A DNA stretch of 33,570 nt from Flavobacteriaceae bacterium (GTDB lineage: Bacteria > Bacteroidota > Bacteroidia > Flavobacteriales > Flavobacteriaceae), in NCBI GenBank assembly GCA_020627885.1, contig JAHDGB010000010.1, positions 1 through 33,570 of the forward strand, given 5' to 3'. The translations under genes and the position numbers were made by a program. Of the stretch, positions 1 to 11,700 are shown piece after piece. A model generated the notes under the pieces. It saw only the letters and a program-made list of their open reading frames with translations. It did no database searches and was not told where the DNA came from. Numbering within the stretch: position 1 is the stretch's first letter; every line of letters starts with the position of its first letter.

Positions 1-43
1 AACTATATTATACAGTTAGATAATTATATTATCAACCTTAAAC

Positions 44-376
44 TTAATAAATGTGTTTTAAAGTTAATTTATTACCATTATATGCAACTCCTCCAGACAC
101 TCGAAAACCAGAGTCATCAAAAGGGTGAAAATCTAGCATTAATGGCACTGATAATAATGTAACGTTCATTACAGCATTATTTTGCTTTATTTCTAATGGA
201 AAATAATTAACTCCTAATCTAACAAAGATATTGTTATTAATAGGAGTTCTACCTTCTATACCAACTCCTAAAGAGCCTATTTTCATACCCAGAGCCCCTG
301 AGCTTTGTAATGCATATACTGGTTTTATAAAGCTAAATACGATAACAGCAGCACTAATAACTTTTATTATTTTCAT
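44..376 (-). CDS. Outer-membrane beta-barrel (porin-like) protein, probably truncated
   Basis: I placed the start at the ATG at 376, which has an AGGA motif about 7 bases upstream and opens directly with a signal peptide (MKIIKV, a hydrophobic stretch, then cleavage probably after VYA). A longer start at 400 would run into the end of the LRR gene. The mature part has alternating polar and hydrophobic strands (VRLGVNYFPLEI, TLLSVPLMLDFHP, GFRVSGGVAYNGNKL) like small Rickettsiales outer-membrane barrels, placing it in the outer membrane. At about 110 residues it is much shorter than the roughly 200 expected for an eight-stranded barrel, and it stops abruptly after one hairpin near the window edge. 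I infer a 3' truncation or frameshift. What remains downstream of base 44 is too short to judge. Confidence 0.55.
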   Translation of the reverse strand: MKIIKVISAAVIVFSFIKPVYALQSSGALGMKIGSLGVGIEGRTPINNNIFVRLGVNYFPLEIKQNNAVMNVTLLSVPLMLDFHPFDDSGFRVSGGVAYNGNKLTLKHIY

Positions 377-384
377 AAATTTTC

Positions 385-2403
385 CTAATTTTCTAACCAA
401 TCCTCATAAGAGCCTAATAGATCAGTATGAGATAATACTGAAATATACGGATTTTCAACTTCATTAGATACATCTTCACTAAATAGATCCTTGATAATAC
501 TTAAATAGTCTTTACTAGTACCTATTTCTTTATTAGTTAAAGTTTGTGGAGGTAATTTTCCACAGCTAGATTGGATTTGTTTGACAATAGTGAGTAAGTT
601 CTTATGTAGTTCTTCTTTATCTTCAAATACAAAAGTTTTTTCAGTAAGTTTAGCTAAATTATAATGTAGTAGCTGCTGATTTTTAACTATTTTAGCAGAA
701 AGATTACCTGTATTATCTGGCAAACCATCTATTTTTAAAATATTGTTATGAGAATTTAACGCATCCGTAATTTTTTGTATCCATTGAATTTGGAATTGAT
801 TACTGCCAGTTAAATTAATATTGGCAACATAACTATTATTTTTTATTAAGTCTGCAATATGATCTACGCCAGTGTTATTAATTGAATTATGACTCATATC
901 TAAAATAGCAATTGTTTTGTTTGTTGCCATTTTATCGGCAATAATTTTAGCACCATTATTATTGATATTGTTATTACTAAAATTTAGTTTTATCAAACAA
1001 GGGTTATTCTCTAATGAATCAAAAATAATTCCTATATCTAAATCAGATAATGAACACCTTGTAAGATCTAGTGATACAAGAACTTTATTGGCTTTTAAAC
1101 CCTCTGCTAAAAATTCAATTCCTTTTGAGCCAAAATTATTATTACCAAGATTCAAATATTGCATTCTATCAATTATTTCAGATAAAGCTTCAATTCCTTT
1201 TGACTGTATTTGGTTATTACTAATATCTAAGTGGGTAATAGACTTATTAGCAGATAGAACTTTTGCTAAACATATAGCACCAGTTTCACCAAGCTGGGTA
1301 TAACTTAATCCAAGCTTAATAATTGAATTATTTTCTTTAAAAGCATTTGATAATAACAATATACTTGCTTCAGATAAATTATTACCACCTAAGTCTAAAT
1401 AACGTAGTCCATTATTTACCGCTATTGCATCTGACCAATATTTTATTCTCTCATAATTTAGCGAATTATTTTTTAAAATAAATTGCTCTATTGAATTATT
1501 AACGGATAAATTAGCAACCAGTGCTTTATTACCTAATTCTTCAGGGTAGTTACCAGATAATTCAATTAATTTTATTGTTTTATTATCTTTTAATCCTGAA
1601 TTTATATAGCGAATTTGCTCTGAGTGTAAATTGTTCTGGGATGAATATAATTGCTGCAAAGAGTTAGTGATCTTTATAAACTGCCCTAACGCCCTTGCTC
1701 CTTGAGTCCCTATACTATTAGCGCTAATATCTAAATATTCAAGACAATCTGGATTTAAACTTTCTATAATTAAACTACTACCATATTCATTTAGACTATT
1801 ACCCTTTATAGATAAATTCTTTAGACTACTATGGTCTTTTAATAATTGAGATAAACATTTAGCTCCATTTTCACCGATTTTATTTGAATCTAAATTAAGG
1901 TACTCAAGAACTTGATTAAATTGAAGAGCAAAGCTAATTGGTTCAATATTGTTATGGTCAAGAGAGTTACCTTCTAAGTTAAGATATCTTAATACTTGAT
2001 TACCTTTCAAACCTGAAGCAATAATCTTACCTGAATTTGGCGGAAAATTATTATTAGCTAAATCCAGATAAATAATATTATGTGGGGTTTCTAGCATTTG
2101 CGGTAAAATACCATGAACGTTTGTTTGATAGACATTATCTTGGTGCAAATCAAGATGTGTAATTGATTTATTAGACTTCAAACCATTTGATATTATGGTA
2201 TCCTTTTGTTGTTTTATCGTAGGGTCTATCTTCGCCTTATAAGAAAAATGAGTTACTACGTCACTTACATTTATTCCTTGATATAAATCTTTTAAATCAT
2301 CCTGTGCCAGTTGCCCTACTATATTAACCTGAGTAACATCCTGATCATAATATAGCTTTAAAAACTGTCTTTCTGTAATTAGTTCATCAAATAATCGTTT
2401 CAT
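385..2403 (-). CDS. Leucine-rich-repeat protein (ribonuclease-inhibitor/NLR-type LRRs), probable effector
   Basis: A 672-residue protein. After about 75 residues of unrelated N-terminus, well over a dozen repeats of 28-29 residues follow (roughly residues 80-560), with the pattern LxxLxLxxNxI...GaxxLaxxL. This is the RI/NLR type of LRR common in eukaryotes and rarer in bacteria. No signal peptide or membrane segment is visible, so if exported it would need a Sec-independent route such as the Rickettsiales type IV system (inference). The last 110 residues are charged and helical, resemble the C-terminus of the gene at 2423-4291, and end in an acidic tail (DLLGSYEDWLEN). The gene is third in a minus-strand set, 19 bases after its neighbour. 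LRRs of this kind bind proteins; the partner cannot be told from sequence. Confidence 0.85.
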   Translation of the reverse strand: MKRLFDELITERQFLKLYYDQDVTQVNIVGQLAQDDLKDLYQGINVSDVVTHFSYKAKIDPTIKQQKDTIISNGLKSNKSITHLDLHQDNVYQTNVHGILPQMLETPHNIIYLDLANNNFPPNSGKIIASGLKGNQVLRYLNLEGNSLDHNNIEPISFALQFNQVLEYLNLDSNKIGENGAKCLSQLLKDHSSLKNLSIKGNSLNEYGSSLIIESLNPDCLEYLDISANSIGTQGARALGQFIKITNSLQQLYSSQNNLHSEQIRYINSGLKDNKTIKLIELSGNYPEELGNKALVANLSVNNSIEQFILKNNSLNYERIKYWSDAIAVNNGLRYLDLGGNNLSEASILLLSNAFKENNSIIKLGLSYTQLGETGAICLAKVLSANKSITHLDISNNQIQSKGIEALSEIIDRMQYLNLGNNNFGSKGIEFLAEGLKANKVLVSLDLTRCSLSDLDIGIIFDSLENNPCLIKLNFSNNNINNNGAKIIADKMATNKTIAILDMSHNSINNTGVDHIADLIKNNSYVANINLTGSNQFQIQWIQKITDALNSHNNILKIDGLPDNTGNLSAKIVKNQQLLHYNLAKLTEKTFVFEDKEELHKNLLTIVKQIQSSCGKLPPQTLTNKEIGTSKDYLSIIKDLFSEDVSNEVENPYISVLSHTDLLGSYEDWLEN

Positions 2404-2422
2404 AAATTTACACTATTTTATT

Positions 2423-4291
2423 TTAAACAAATTCTAAATATTCAAATAATTGGTCCTGTTCTACCTGACCTGCCAACGATACTAATGCATCATCTTTATC
2501 TACTAATTGATCTTGTATTTGATTAGTCAATATAGCTAGATACTTAAGCAAAGGTGCTTTTTTATAGGAAGTACCTGACTCTAGTACAAAATTTTCTTCT
2601 TGCACCTGTAATTGTTTTAGAGTGGATAATAATTTATTAGCATCTAGCTCACTGTAATTAATGCTTTTTTTGCCCATTAGCTGTAAATGATATTCAAATT
2701 GTTTTATATTTTGCTGTATCTTATCAGAAATTAACTTATCTGCTTCAGGAAATCCTATGATACCTGATAACATAATTATTGAGGCGTTTATCTCCATAGA
2801 TTTAGCTAAATGCTCTACTCCTTGATGATTTATATTATTACCGTCAAATTTCAACTTGGTTAGAGTGTTATTATTTAAAAGCAGATCAGACAATGCTTCC
2901 ATCCCCTTTTTGCCGATATTATTATATTGCAAAGAGATATAAGATAATGATTTGTTATTTGCTAAATTATTACTTAGAAAAATCACTCCTGCATCTTTTA
3001 TATTGTTATTAGAAAGATTAAGGGCTATTAGGCTATTATTGACCTTTAACATATTTGCTAGGAAAATAGCTCCAGCTTCTTCTATATTATTTCTACTAAT
3101 ATCAAGTGATATAATTCCTATATTTTTAACTAAAGCATCTGCTATATGTTTTGCACCAATGTAACCAATATTATTACCTGATAGGTCTAATATTTTAAGA
3201 GAATGATTGCTTTTAAAACCATCAGCTAAAAGCTTTGATTGTTCAGGATTAATTTGTGAGTTTCTCAATGAAAGCTTAATTATATTATTATAATTAAATA
3301 ACTCAAAATGTAGCGATCTAATTTGAGAGTTTTCTACTGGATAATCTGCAATATTTATATTCTTTATGGATTTATTACTATCAAGAGCTTCTGTCATATC
3401 TGCCTTATAAGAAAGTAGTAATTTAGTAATTTGCATAGCTCCTTGTTCTATGGCGACGCCTAAAATTGACTTATCATCAGCAGACATAAAATGTACTATG
3501 CTTGGATGCATATTTACCAAATCTTGAGCTATCTTTATAGCATCAGATTTAATTGCTTCTAATAAACAATTAGCAGCAATCTCTGGAGAAAATAATTGTT
3601 TTAACAATACTTTATTGCTTTGTTCCAGAGCTAAATATAATGGAAGCTTATCTTGTGCATTTTTATCAAAAATAATACTATTATCAACTTCAACAAGTTG
3701 TTTGGTAATATTATCGCATCCTAACTTTATTGATATATGCAAACTATTATCACCATATTGGTCTTTGATGTGTAAATTAGCCCCTTTTTTGAGTAATTTC
3801 TCTACTCCATAAGAAAATTTATTCTCAACAGCTAATATAATAGGTGTTTTACCTTTAGCATCTTGAATATTAACATCTGATAATTTTTCTAAAACAGAAT
3901 CAAACTTATTTCTATCTTGTAAAAAACAAGCTTCCTTTACTAGAGTAGTTATATTAGAGGATTCTTCATATTCATTAGCTAACGAATATAAAGCCTCAAG
4001 AGCTTTTATTTTTTTTAGCTTCTGATTCTTTGCTTCTAACTCTTGTTCTTTAAGCTTTATTTGTTTAGGTATAGCTTCAAGTTTTTGCTTACTTTGATAA
4101 ACTTTAGTTTTTGTTTGAGATAAAGAACTATTTGCCGTCTCTAATTTTTTATTAAGACCAGTGATTTCAGATTTTAGAGTTTCAGTAACCTCTTTAGTAT
4201 TCTCATAGTCAGCAAAATTATTGGCTATATGTTGTAAATTAGCTCTACTGATTTCTAGTTGTTCACTAAATATAGTGTCATTATTCTTCAT
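2423..4291 (-). CDS. Coiled-coil / ankyrin / LRR protein, probable effector
   Basis: I chose the ATG at 4291 (622 residues). An in-frame TTG at 4306 would overlap the stop of the upstream gene by four bases and cannot be excluded. Domains in order: a coiled coil (about residues 15-110, heptad-rich in K, E, L and Q); ankyrin-like repeats (about 115-290, for example the GKTPIILAVENK and LLKKGANLHIKDQYGDNSLH stretches); then about six RI-type LRRs (about 330-500, such as LKILDLSGNNIGYIGAKHIA). A helical C-terminal region follows that aligns by eye with the end of the 385-2403 product (N-Q...Y-L...LL-KQ-Q). Two protein-binding repeat classes in one chain suggest a scaffold or host-interaction protein. 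No enzymatic motif or signal peptide is seen. It is the middle gene of the three-gene minus-strand set. Confidence 0.85.
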   Translation of the reverse strand: MKNNDTIFSEQLEISRANLQHIANNFADYENTKEVTETLKSEITGLNKKLETANSSLSQTKTKVYQSKQKLEAIPKQIKLKEQELEAKNQKLKKIKALEALYSLANEYEESSNITTLVKEACFLQDRNKFDSVLEKLSDVNIQDAKGKTPIILAVENKFSYGVEKLLKKGANLHIKDQYGDNSLHISIKLGCDNITKQLVEVDNSIIFDKNAQDKLPLYLALEQSNKVLLKQLFSPEIAANCLLEAIKSDAIKIAQDLVNMHPSIVHFMSADDKSILGVAIEQGAMQITKLLLSYKADMTEALDSNKSIKNINIADYPVENSQIRSLHFELFNYNNIIKLSLRNSQINPEQSKLLADGFKSNHSLKILDLSGNNIGYIGAKHIADALVKNIGIISLDISRNNIEEAGAIFLANMLKVNNSLIALNLSNNNIKDAGVIFLSNNLANNKSLSYISLQYNNIGKKGMEALSDLLLNNNTLTKLKFDGNNINHQGVEHLAKSMEINASIIMLSGIIGFPEADKLISDKIQQNIKQFEYHLQLMGKKSINYSELDANKLLSTLKQLQVQEENFVLESGTSYKKAPLLKYLAILTNQIQDQLVDKDDALVSLAGQVEQDQLFEYLEFV

Positions 4292-4302
4292 ATCTGTAAG
4301 AC

Positions 4303-5613
4303 TCAAAAATTATCAAACTCAGTAAATTCATTTTCACCTTCTGAAAAACCATCCTCAATCTTATTGCCACCACCCGTAAGAGAAACCATTTTATTATCTT
4401 CAATAGGTATATTAGATAATATCTGTGGTATTGGATATACTTTATATTCCGCAGCTATTTTATTTAAGCTAGGTTCTTTAGAAAAAGATAATACTTCCAC
4501 CAATTTTTCTAAATATACTTCATCAAGACAACTATCAGCAACAATATGTTTATTCGCTATAGCCATTTGTTCAACAATGTTATCAGCATTATTTTCAAGA
4601 GCATTACTTAAAATAATATTAAAACTCTTAGTTTTAGAAGTTATTTCCGATTTTATATCACCCTCTTCAGTTTGAAATACCAAAGATAGTATAGGTTCAT
4701 TTATTACTTCAGGCTTTATAATTAATAGTCTTTGAAAAGATTTTAATATATCCTCTTTTACTATATAGCCAACACCATAAGTAAAATCAGCTTGGGCAGA
4801 TAATAAATTTACTACAAACTCATCATTTGAATTTTCCAAAGCATAATTTAATAGAGTTTTTTCTTCAGCACTCTTCGCGTCTTGAACTAAAACTATCTCA
4901 AGCAGCTTAATATCATTTAAACTAGCTGCTTTCTGTAATAATGTAATACCTTCTTTATTTTGATAATCTACATCAAAACCACGATTTATTATAGAATCTA
5001 TCATTTCTAATGAATCGTCATCCTCTTTGCCCCAAAGATTAAATAACAACATAGCTTTTTTACTACCATTAAAGTTCTGTATTACGTTATCTATTTCACT
5101 TACAGGATTATTAGTAATTTCTGGAATATGACTTAATTCCTCTAATTGAATATTTAAATCATCAATACTAGACTCAAGCTCATTATATTGTTTTTCCAAA
5201 GGAGCATATTCTTGTTCAAGAAGAATATGTTGATTTTCTGCATTTTTAATTTCCTGCTCAATTTGCAGATTCATACTTTCTAATTTATTGAAAGTTTTTT
5301 CTTCTTGTTGTTTTTGAATATATACTTTTTTAAGATCTTCCTCTAATTGTTTCGTATGTAAAGCAATTTGACGTTCATATTTGTCAACTTCAGCATGAGC
5401 CTTTGTAAAATCTTTTTCAAACAACTCTTGGTTATACCTAATTTCTTCATGTTGCGAATAAGTCGGATTATCCCAAAATGGACCTATTTTATGCCTATGC
5501 TTTACTGTTACCAATTCCTTGTAATAATATGGCTCTTGCTTATTTAGATATTTATTGAATATTGCAGTTTTTACGTCTAAAGCAACCTGTAAATTTTCAA
5601 TTATTTGTTTCAT
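4303..5613 (-). CDS. Coiled-coil / ankyrin-like protein, probable effector
   Basis: A 436-residue protein that is the first gene of the minus-strand set. Residues 1-90 contain an unusual aromatic-rich stretch (EPYYYKELV, FWDNPTYSQ). Residues 65-165 form a long coiled coil rich in E, Q, K and L. Residues 195-290 hold divergent ankyrin-like repeats (DSLEMIDSIINRGFDVDYQN, then KEGITLLQKAA). The C-terminus is acidic (GFSEGENEFTEFDNF) after a small GGG linker. No signal peptide, membrane helix or catalytic motif is visible. The coiled-coil/ankyrin order is the same as in the next gene, which adds LRRs, so the two probably arose from a common plan. Start ATG at 5613; no strong ribosome binding site precedes it, but a micro-ORF with a strong one lies 22 bases upstream. 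Confidence 0.8.
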   Translation of the reverse strand: MKQIIENLQVALDVKTAIFNKYLNKQEPYYYKELVTVKHRHKIGPFWDNPTYSQHEEIRYNQELFEKDFTKAHAEVDKYERQIALHTKQLEEDLKKVYIQKQQEEKTFNKLESMNLQIEQEIKNAENQHILLEQEYAPLEKQYNELESSIDDLNIQLEELSHIPEITNNPVSEIDNVIQNFNGSKKAMLLFNLWGKEDDDSLEMIDSIINRGFDVDYQNKEGITLLQKAASLNDIKLLEIVLVQDAKSAEEKTLLNYALENSNDEFVVNLLSAQADFTYGVGYIVKEDILKSFQRLLIIKPEVINEPILSLVFQTEEGDIKSEITSKTKSFNIILSNALENNADNIVEQMAIANKHIVADSCLDEVYLEKLVEVLSFSKEPSLNKIAAEYKVYPIPQILSNIPIEDNKMVSLTGGGNKIEDGFSEGENEFTEFDNF

Positions 5614-5731
5614 AAACTCAAATTTACTTTTTTAATCATAATAAAATTGTTAACATGAGATACTCCTTAAGTAAAAGACAAAAATCTTATTTAACAGGCA
5701 TTCTTATGATTTAATAGTATATCTGCATAAT
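5614..5731. promoter_or_regulatory. Divergent intergenic region between effector set and giant SecA-like gene
   Basis: These 118 bases separate two divergently transcribed gene sets, so both promoters must lie here or inside the flanking genes. For the plus strand, TTAACA at 5691 followed at 18 bases by TAGTAT at 5715 is the best -35/-10 pair I can see, and it is weak. On the minus strand the only notable element is AAGGAG just ahead of a six-codon reading frame. The shared region suggests the two sets may be coordinately regulated (inference). Confidence 0.45.
5636..5656 (-). other. Possible six-codon leader ORF (MLTILL) with strong ribosome binding site
   Basis: On the minus strand, AAGGAG is followed seven bases later by ATG and six codons (M-L-T-I-L-L) ending in TGA, all upstream of the ATG at 5613. 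This Shine-Dalgarno is better than any in front of the three genes of the set. It could be a leader peptide or a ribosome-loading site for the next gene. It could also be chance in AT-rich DNA. Confidence 0.25.
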
Positions 5732-8700
5732 ATGAAGAATATAGACAATACATCTAATATTAGAAACTCAGCGGTACTTAACATGATAAATCAGGTTAAT
5801 ACTGAATATGAAGATGTAGATAAATCTATTGCCATTGCCGAGAATCTAACAAAGAATAAATCTCTTATACTTAAAGAACATGAAATAGACTTTTTGGTAA
5901 AAACAGCCGTAGAAAAGAGACATTTATTTTGTGCTAAGGATGGGGCTTTAGCAAAATTCAACGACCTCCTTATATCAAGCGCAGATAGACATGAACTAAA
6001 TTTTGATATAATTAAAATCTATCAAGCTATCTCTGATAGTAAATGGAGTTTGCCTGATTTTGCTCTTTCAGGCATAGAATCTGCATTAATTAATAAACCA
6101 CATTTGCGTTCTAGTATTGTTCCCTTATTACAGTCTGTTGTACAGAATCAGGAGCTAGGTAATTCGCTAAAACTAAAACTTGCCAGCCGTGCAATCAATT
6201 ATGATCAATTTGAAACTAACCAGAAAGAATGCTATCAGCTTTTTACCTCTGGTATAAACAGACTAGATGAAGAATCAATTGTAATATTGGCAAGCCTTAT
6301 TGACCAATCAAAGCAAGAAGAAATTACATTATCAGAAAAAGGAATAAAACTATCCAATAATTCAATAGAAGCAAGGTTAGACCTACTTAAAGTTATAGAA
6401 AAGCATAATGTCTTGTCTAATAAGAATATTGATTCTATAGAATCTCTTGCTAAAAAAAACTGCTCAGAAGAGGAGCAAATAATTATTAATAATATTCTTG
6501 ATAATTCTGCTAAAAATACTAAAAAACTAGAAGATGAGTCAATTCAGATCAAGGTGAGAGATTTATTAAAGAATAAAGAATTATCATTTAATGAAATTGC
6601 ATATATTCTAAAAAATTCCAATAATCCTTTAAAGGCATTAAATTATCTTTATGCTAAACACATAAAAGAAAATCAGGCAATACCTAAACATATTATAAAT
6701 CAGATGGAAGCTTTACTTCATCGTGATTTTTCTGCTCTAAAACAAGTTTATACTGCATTATATGTTAGCCTTACAGAATATATCATAAGACAAAACTATC
6801 CTTATATTCAAGACTCTACTGCCAAGAGTATAATTACTAAACTTAATGATCCTGAAAATTCATTAAACCTAAATCAGCTATTATCTAGAGGCTCTGAGTT
6901 TTTAATAACAAATAACAAGGCTAATCTAGCAGTTTCGCTAATAGAAAAAGAAAATTGCTTCTCTAATGAGGTTATTTTTAAAGCATTATCTAAAATTACT
7001 ACTAGTGAGAATAAGTTACCTAGACAATCTCTAAGTCAGCTAATTAATCTTAGCGTTGAGCCATCTATTGAAGAAAATATTCGGCAAGAATGTTTAACAT
7101 TGATTCATGATTGCGGTTCAAACTTATCTAAGAACATGCTTGAGCAATTAGCTACTAATCTAAATGATAAAAGTCTAGCTATCGCCCAAACAACAACCAA
7201 TCTTGTTAGAGATTTAACCAATAATCCAAAGAAACATAATGATCTAATAGATGTACTACGTAAAGTAAACAGTCCTCATAAAGAAGTAACCAATGATATT
7301 GCCGATTCTTTATCAGAGATGTTATCCATGCAAAGTACTCGAGATAGTTCTAATCTTAATGAAGATAGTGTTTATCTTACAAACGATACCTTATCTACTG
7401 GCAGCGGTAATATTATTGAAGATATAGAACCTGTTATTGTATCGAAGGTTTTTAATGCTGAAGAATTAATTAGTCAAATCAGCCAGCTTAATGATAATCC
7501 TAAAATTAAAGAATTAGCTACAAGCGGTATATTAGCCCAGCAGTTAACAGATGTTCATAAATATTCGGAAAAAGATTCAATAATTTCCCCGCAAGGCAAA
7601 AATATAGGCGATTGGCAAGAGAATCAGCTATTAGAATTTAGTAATACTTTAATAGAGAATCCTGAAAAAGCAAGAGTTCAAGAAAATATACCTGAAATCA
7701 TTGCAGCTATCAGTCAGGCTAATCAATTACATAATGGCTACAAATTAAGAGATACACAAATTTTATCAATACTTACCTTAATTCAATCTCCTAAAGGTAG
7801 GTTATTACAAATAAGCACTGGTGAAGGTAAATCCACAACAACTGCTTCTCTTGCTGCTATAAAAGTATTTCAAGGACACGAGGTTGATATTATTACCTCT
7901 TCACCCTTGCTAGCTAAAAGAGATGCTGCCGAATGGAATGGTTTTTTTAACAAGTTCAATTTAAGCTGCTCGCATAACATAGATCCAAATTATAAAAAAG
8001 GTCCTAAAGAATGTTATGAACACAAGATTGTTTATGGTGACGTTGCAACGTTCCAAGGAGATTGGTTAAAAACTGTTCATAAAGATTTGGGTACTTTTGG
8101 CAGTAGAAAAATAGATAGTATTATTGTCGACGAAGTAGATTCTATGCTTATTGATGGTAGTAATAAGCTAGTTAAACTGAGCAGTCATTTGGTTGGGGCT
8201 GAATATTTATCACCTATCTTTCTAGCAAGCTGGCATGCTCTGAGTAATTTATCCAAACAATGCATTTACTTAGAACAGCAAAAAACTCATGCTTTTATTG
8301 CTGGTGAGTTTGAATATAAAGAAGGTAAGTTAATAACTGACCAGAATAGCTTTGAAAATATTACTCCTATAGAAAATATTGATAAGTTCAAAGCTGATTA
8401 TATTGAAGACTATATTACCGACCTAATTGACAAACGTGCAGTCATAATCCCTAGCCATTTAAAAGATAGTATCTATGGTGAAATTAAAGACTGGGCAGCT
8501 TCTGCTGTGCTAGCTGAAAAATATCAGATAAAAAAAGACTATCTCATAGTTAAAAACACTCAAGGCGAAGATATTATTGCTCCAATAGATTACTTAAATA
8601 CAGGCATTGTACAAGCTAATACTGTTTGGGAAAATGGTCTGCAACAATTCCTACAAGCCAAACATAATTTAAAAATTACTGCTAAAAGCGATACTACCAG

Positions 8701-11700
8701 CTTTATTTCCAATATGACATATTTCCGTCTATATGGAAATAATATATCTGGCTTAACTGGAACCCTTGGATCTAGTAATGCACGAGGGCTATTACAGGAT
8801 ATTTATGACTTAGATTGCGGTTTTATTCCAACCTATAAAGCCAAGCAATTCACTGAATATGAACCTATTATTGTTGAAAACCGAGATCAACATCTTCAAG
8901 AAATAGTAAATAGTAGCAAAGAACTAATAGAGAACAAAAGATCTGTTTTGGTTATTTGTAAAACTATAAAGGATGTAGATACTCTTGAACAAGCACTTAA
9001 AATAAGCGGCCATTTTAATAATATAATTCGTTATTCAAGAAATGATAATGATGAGCATTTAATTACCAGAAATAAACTAGATAGCGGAACAATAATTGTT
9101 GCAACTAATCTAGCGGGACGTGGGACTGATTTTAAAATCACTAATAGATTAGCTGCTCAAGGTGGGCTGCATGTTTGCGTTACGTTCCTACCATCTAACT
9201 CAAGAGTTGAAGCACAAGCTTTTGGCAGAAGTGCTCGTGATGGTAACTTAGGTTCTGGACAACTTATTCTCAATAAAAACAATGTCCTAAAAAGTTTCAA
9301 ACCATATATAGAACATTTAAAGCTTGAGCCTGAAAATATAGCAGCCAAACACTTAAAAGCATTACGAGATCTAAAAGAAAATAGTCGTCTAGAACAGACT
9401 AAATTAGTTGATGTACCAAAGCTAGAACTTAATGATAAATTGTTTCAAATGTATAATCAGCTATACAAAGAACTAAAATCATCAGACAATAATCAATATA
9501 AATTGATGCAACTATCAGAAGATTGGGGCAACTTATTTAAAAATATCCGCAAAGAATATGATAGTTCACAACTAGAACATGAAGCAAAATCTATTAAGTC
9601 TATAGAAGCTTTTGACCAGTTTAAATCAGAAGCAGCAAAGCGTTATCATGCTAATAGCATTATATCTAATCCAGCATATCTTGTCATGCAAGGCTTTAAT
9701 ACCCTTGGCAAAAATAATGATTATACCGAATCAATTGAACTACTCTCAAAAGCCATAGAGTTAGATGATGTTTATAGTTTTGCAGCTAGATACAACAGAG
9801 CTTATGCTTTACTTAGAGATGGTTATGAGTCTGCTGTAAGAGCAGATAAAGCTTATGGTGGCTATATAGAATACCACAAAGATGTGTTAAATGATTTAGC
9901 TACAGTAAAAGTTCAAATAGAAGGTGCAATAATACCTTCTTTGCAATCTATGCAAATTATTTTACCTAATGTAGAAGATAATCCTTTATCTAGACAAATT
10001 AATAATAAGATTGGCTTAATGCAATTACTATTGCGTCACACTGATAATGCAATTGCTGCCGTACAAAATGGTGATGTTAACGAAGCTATGAAAGTAGGCG
10101 ATAATCCTCAAATGCTTAATAGTTTCTTTGATAGTAACAATATCCCTCATAGTGAAATCGAAGAGTTACAAAATTTTGGTATACACAGACTATATAATGT
10201 CAGTAGTGAAGAAGTAGGTAGTCATTTAGCTAATTCCGTTGCTGTATGCGTACTTGCAATTGCACAAACTGCCTTTGGTGCATTAGCTCTAGCCTCAGGT
10301 AATGTTGCTCTTGGAGTATCGCTAGTTAGTTCAGGTTTTAGGGATTTATATTCAGCATCTTCAGTAAAAGAGGGTGGAGGAGGATTCCGTTGGAATGACT
10401 ATTTTGTTAATAAGGGAATTGATATTGCTATACATTACATAACCATAGGTGCTGAGAAGTTATTAGCAGCAAAAAACACCTCAACTCTTGGTAATGAAGC
10501 CCTAAAGAAAAACCTAGTTAAAGATACTGTAATTAGTGAAGTTAAAAAAGAGGCTAAAAACCAAGCTATAAAAAAAGCTATCGTACAAACTGCTCTTAAT
10601 ACTGTTGCTAATATTGCCGTCAACAATCTTGTAAAGTCTATGGTTAAAGACAATCAACAAGATATTATTGGCTCTATTGATAGAAAGATAAAAAATGCAC
10701 TAACTCAACCTAACGCAAAAGAATCAATACAACAGATACTAGCTGCAGATCATTATCAAGGAAACTCACAATATAAGGATAATATAATCTCTAATATGTC
10801 TGACTTCCTATCAACTAAAAGACATGTGTTGTCAGATATTAGTAGTAGGTTAGTTAGCAGTTTAATGCATAGCCAAAATACTGGTATATCACTACTTGCA
10901 ACAGGAATAAAAGGCACAGAGATTGCAAATGAACTTAGTAAGGTTTTATCTCTTACTGATGAATTTTGTGCTGCCTTACATCAAACAATAGAAAAAACTA
11001 ATTCTTATACTCCAAAGTTTGAAGATCTAATATTAAAAACTATTCAAGCAAAGGGCGTGTTCTCTCAAGCAGATGCTAAAAATATTATAGAAATACTTAT
11101 TCAAGGTGGTATTTGGAATGGTAGAACCTTTGATCAGTCAAAACTTGGTTTTATCGAAGGAGTTCCTTCAATTACTGGCTCAAACATTAAGAAAAATCTT
11201 ATACCAATACAAACTGAAAAAGAGTTCGTACCTGAAATCAATACTAGCAATTTAGATACACAACCAAATGTAACTTTGCAAAATATTCCTTTAGGAAAAT
11301 ATGAGTCTGCAAGGCCAAGAATAATTGATACTGTGCATAAACTACACAAATCTATTAGCTATGATAAAACTTCACAAGAGTTAGAGATAGCTAATAGATT
11401 AACTTCCATGCTAAGTAATGCCATCAATAACCGAATTACAGGTAAAGTTATTATGCCTGTAACAAGTGGGGTAATTCAACATTTTAGCAGTAAGTTAGCA
11501 AATCATTGGGTCGAAGACCTAAAACAAGAGCAATCTAGATTTTTAGGAGCTAAAGACGAACTAGAAGAACAATTCTTAATAGAAAATTATCTTAATGCTA
11601 AATATAGAACTACAGGAGTTTCTGCTGGTGAGAATATCTCTAGAGAAGAAATAAATGAATATTCTAAGTTATCTGCTGAAATTTATAAAGAAGACTTTGC

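Noticed and set aside
917-1303. Plus-strand reading frame of 128 codons opposite the LRR gene
   Set aside because: It mirrors the regular LRR repeats on the other strand, is hydrophobic from reversed Asn/Leu codons and has no ribosome binding site.
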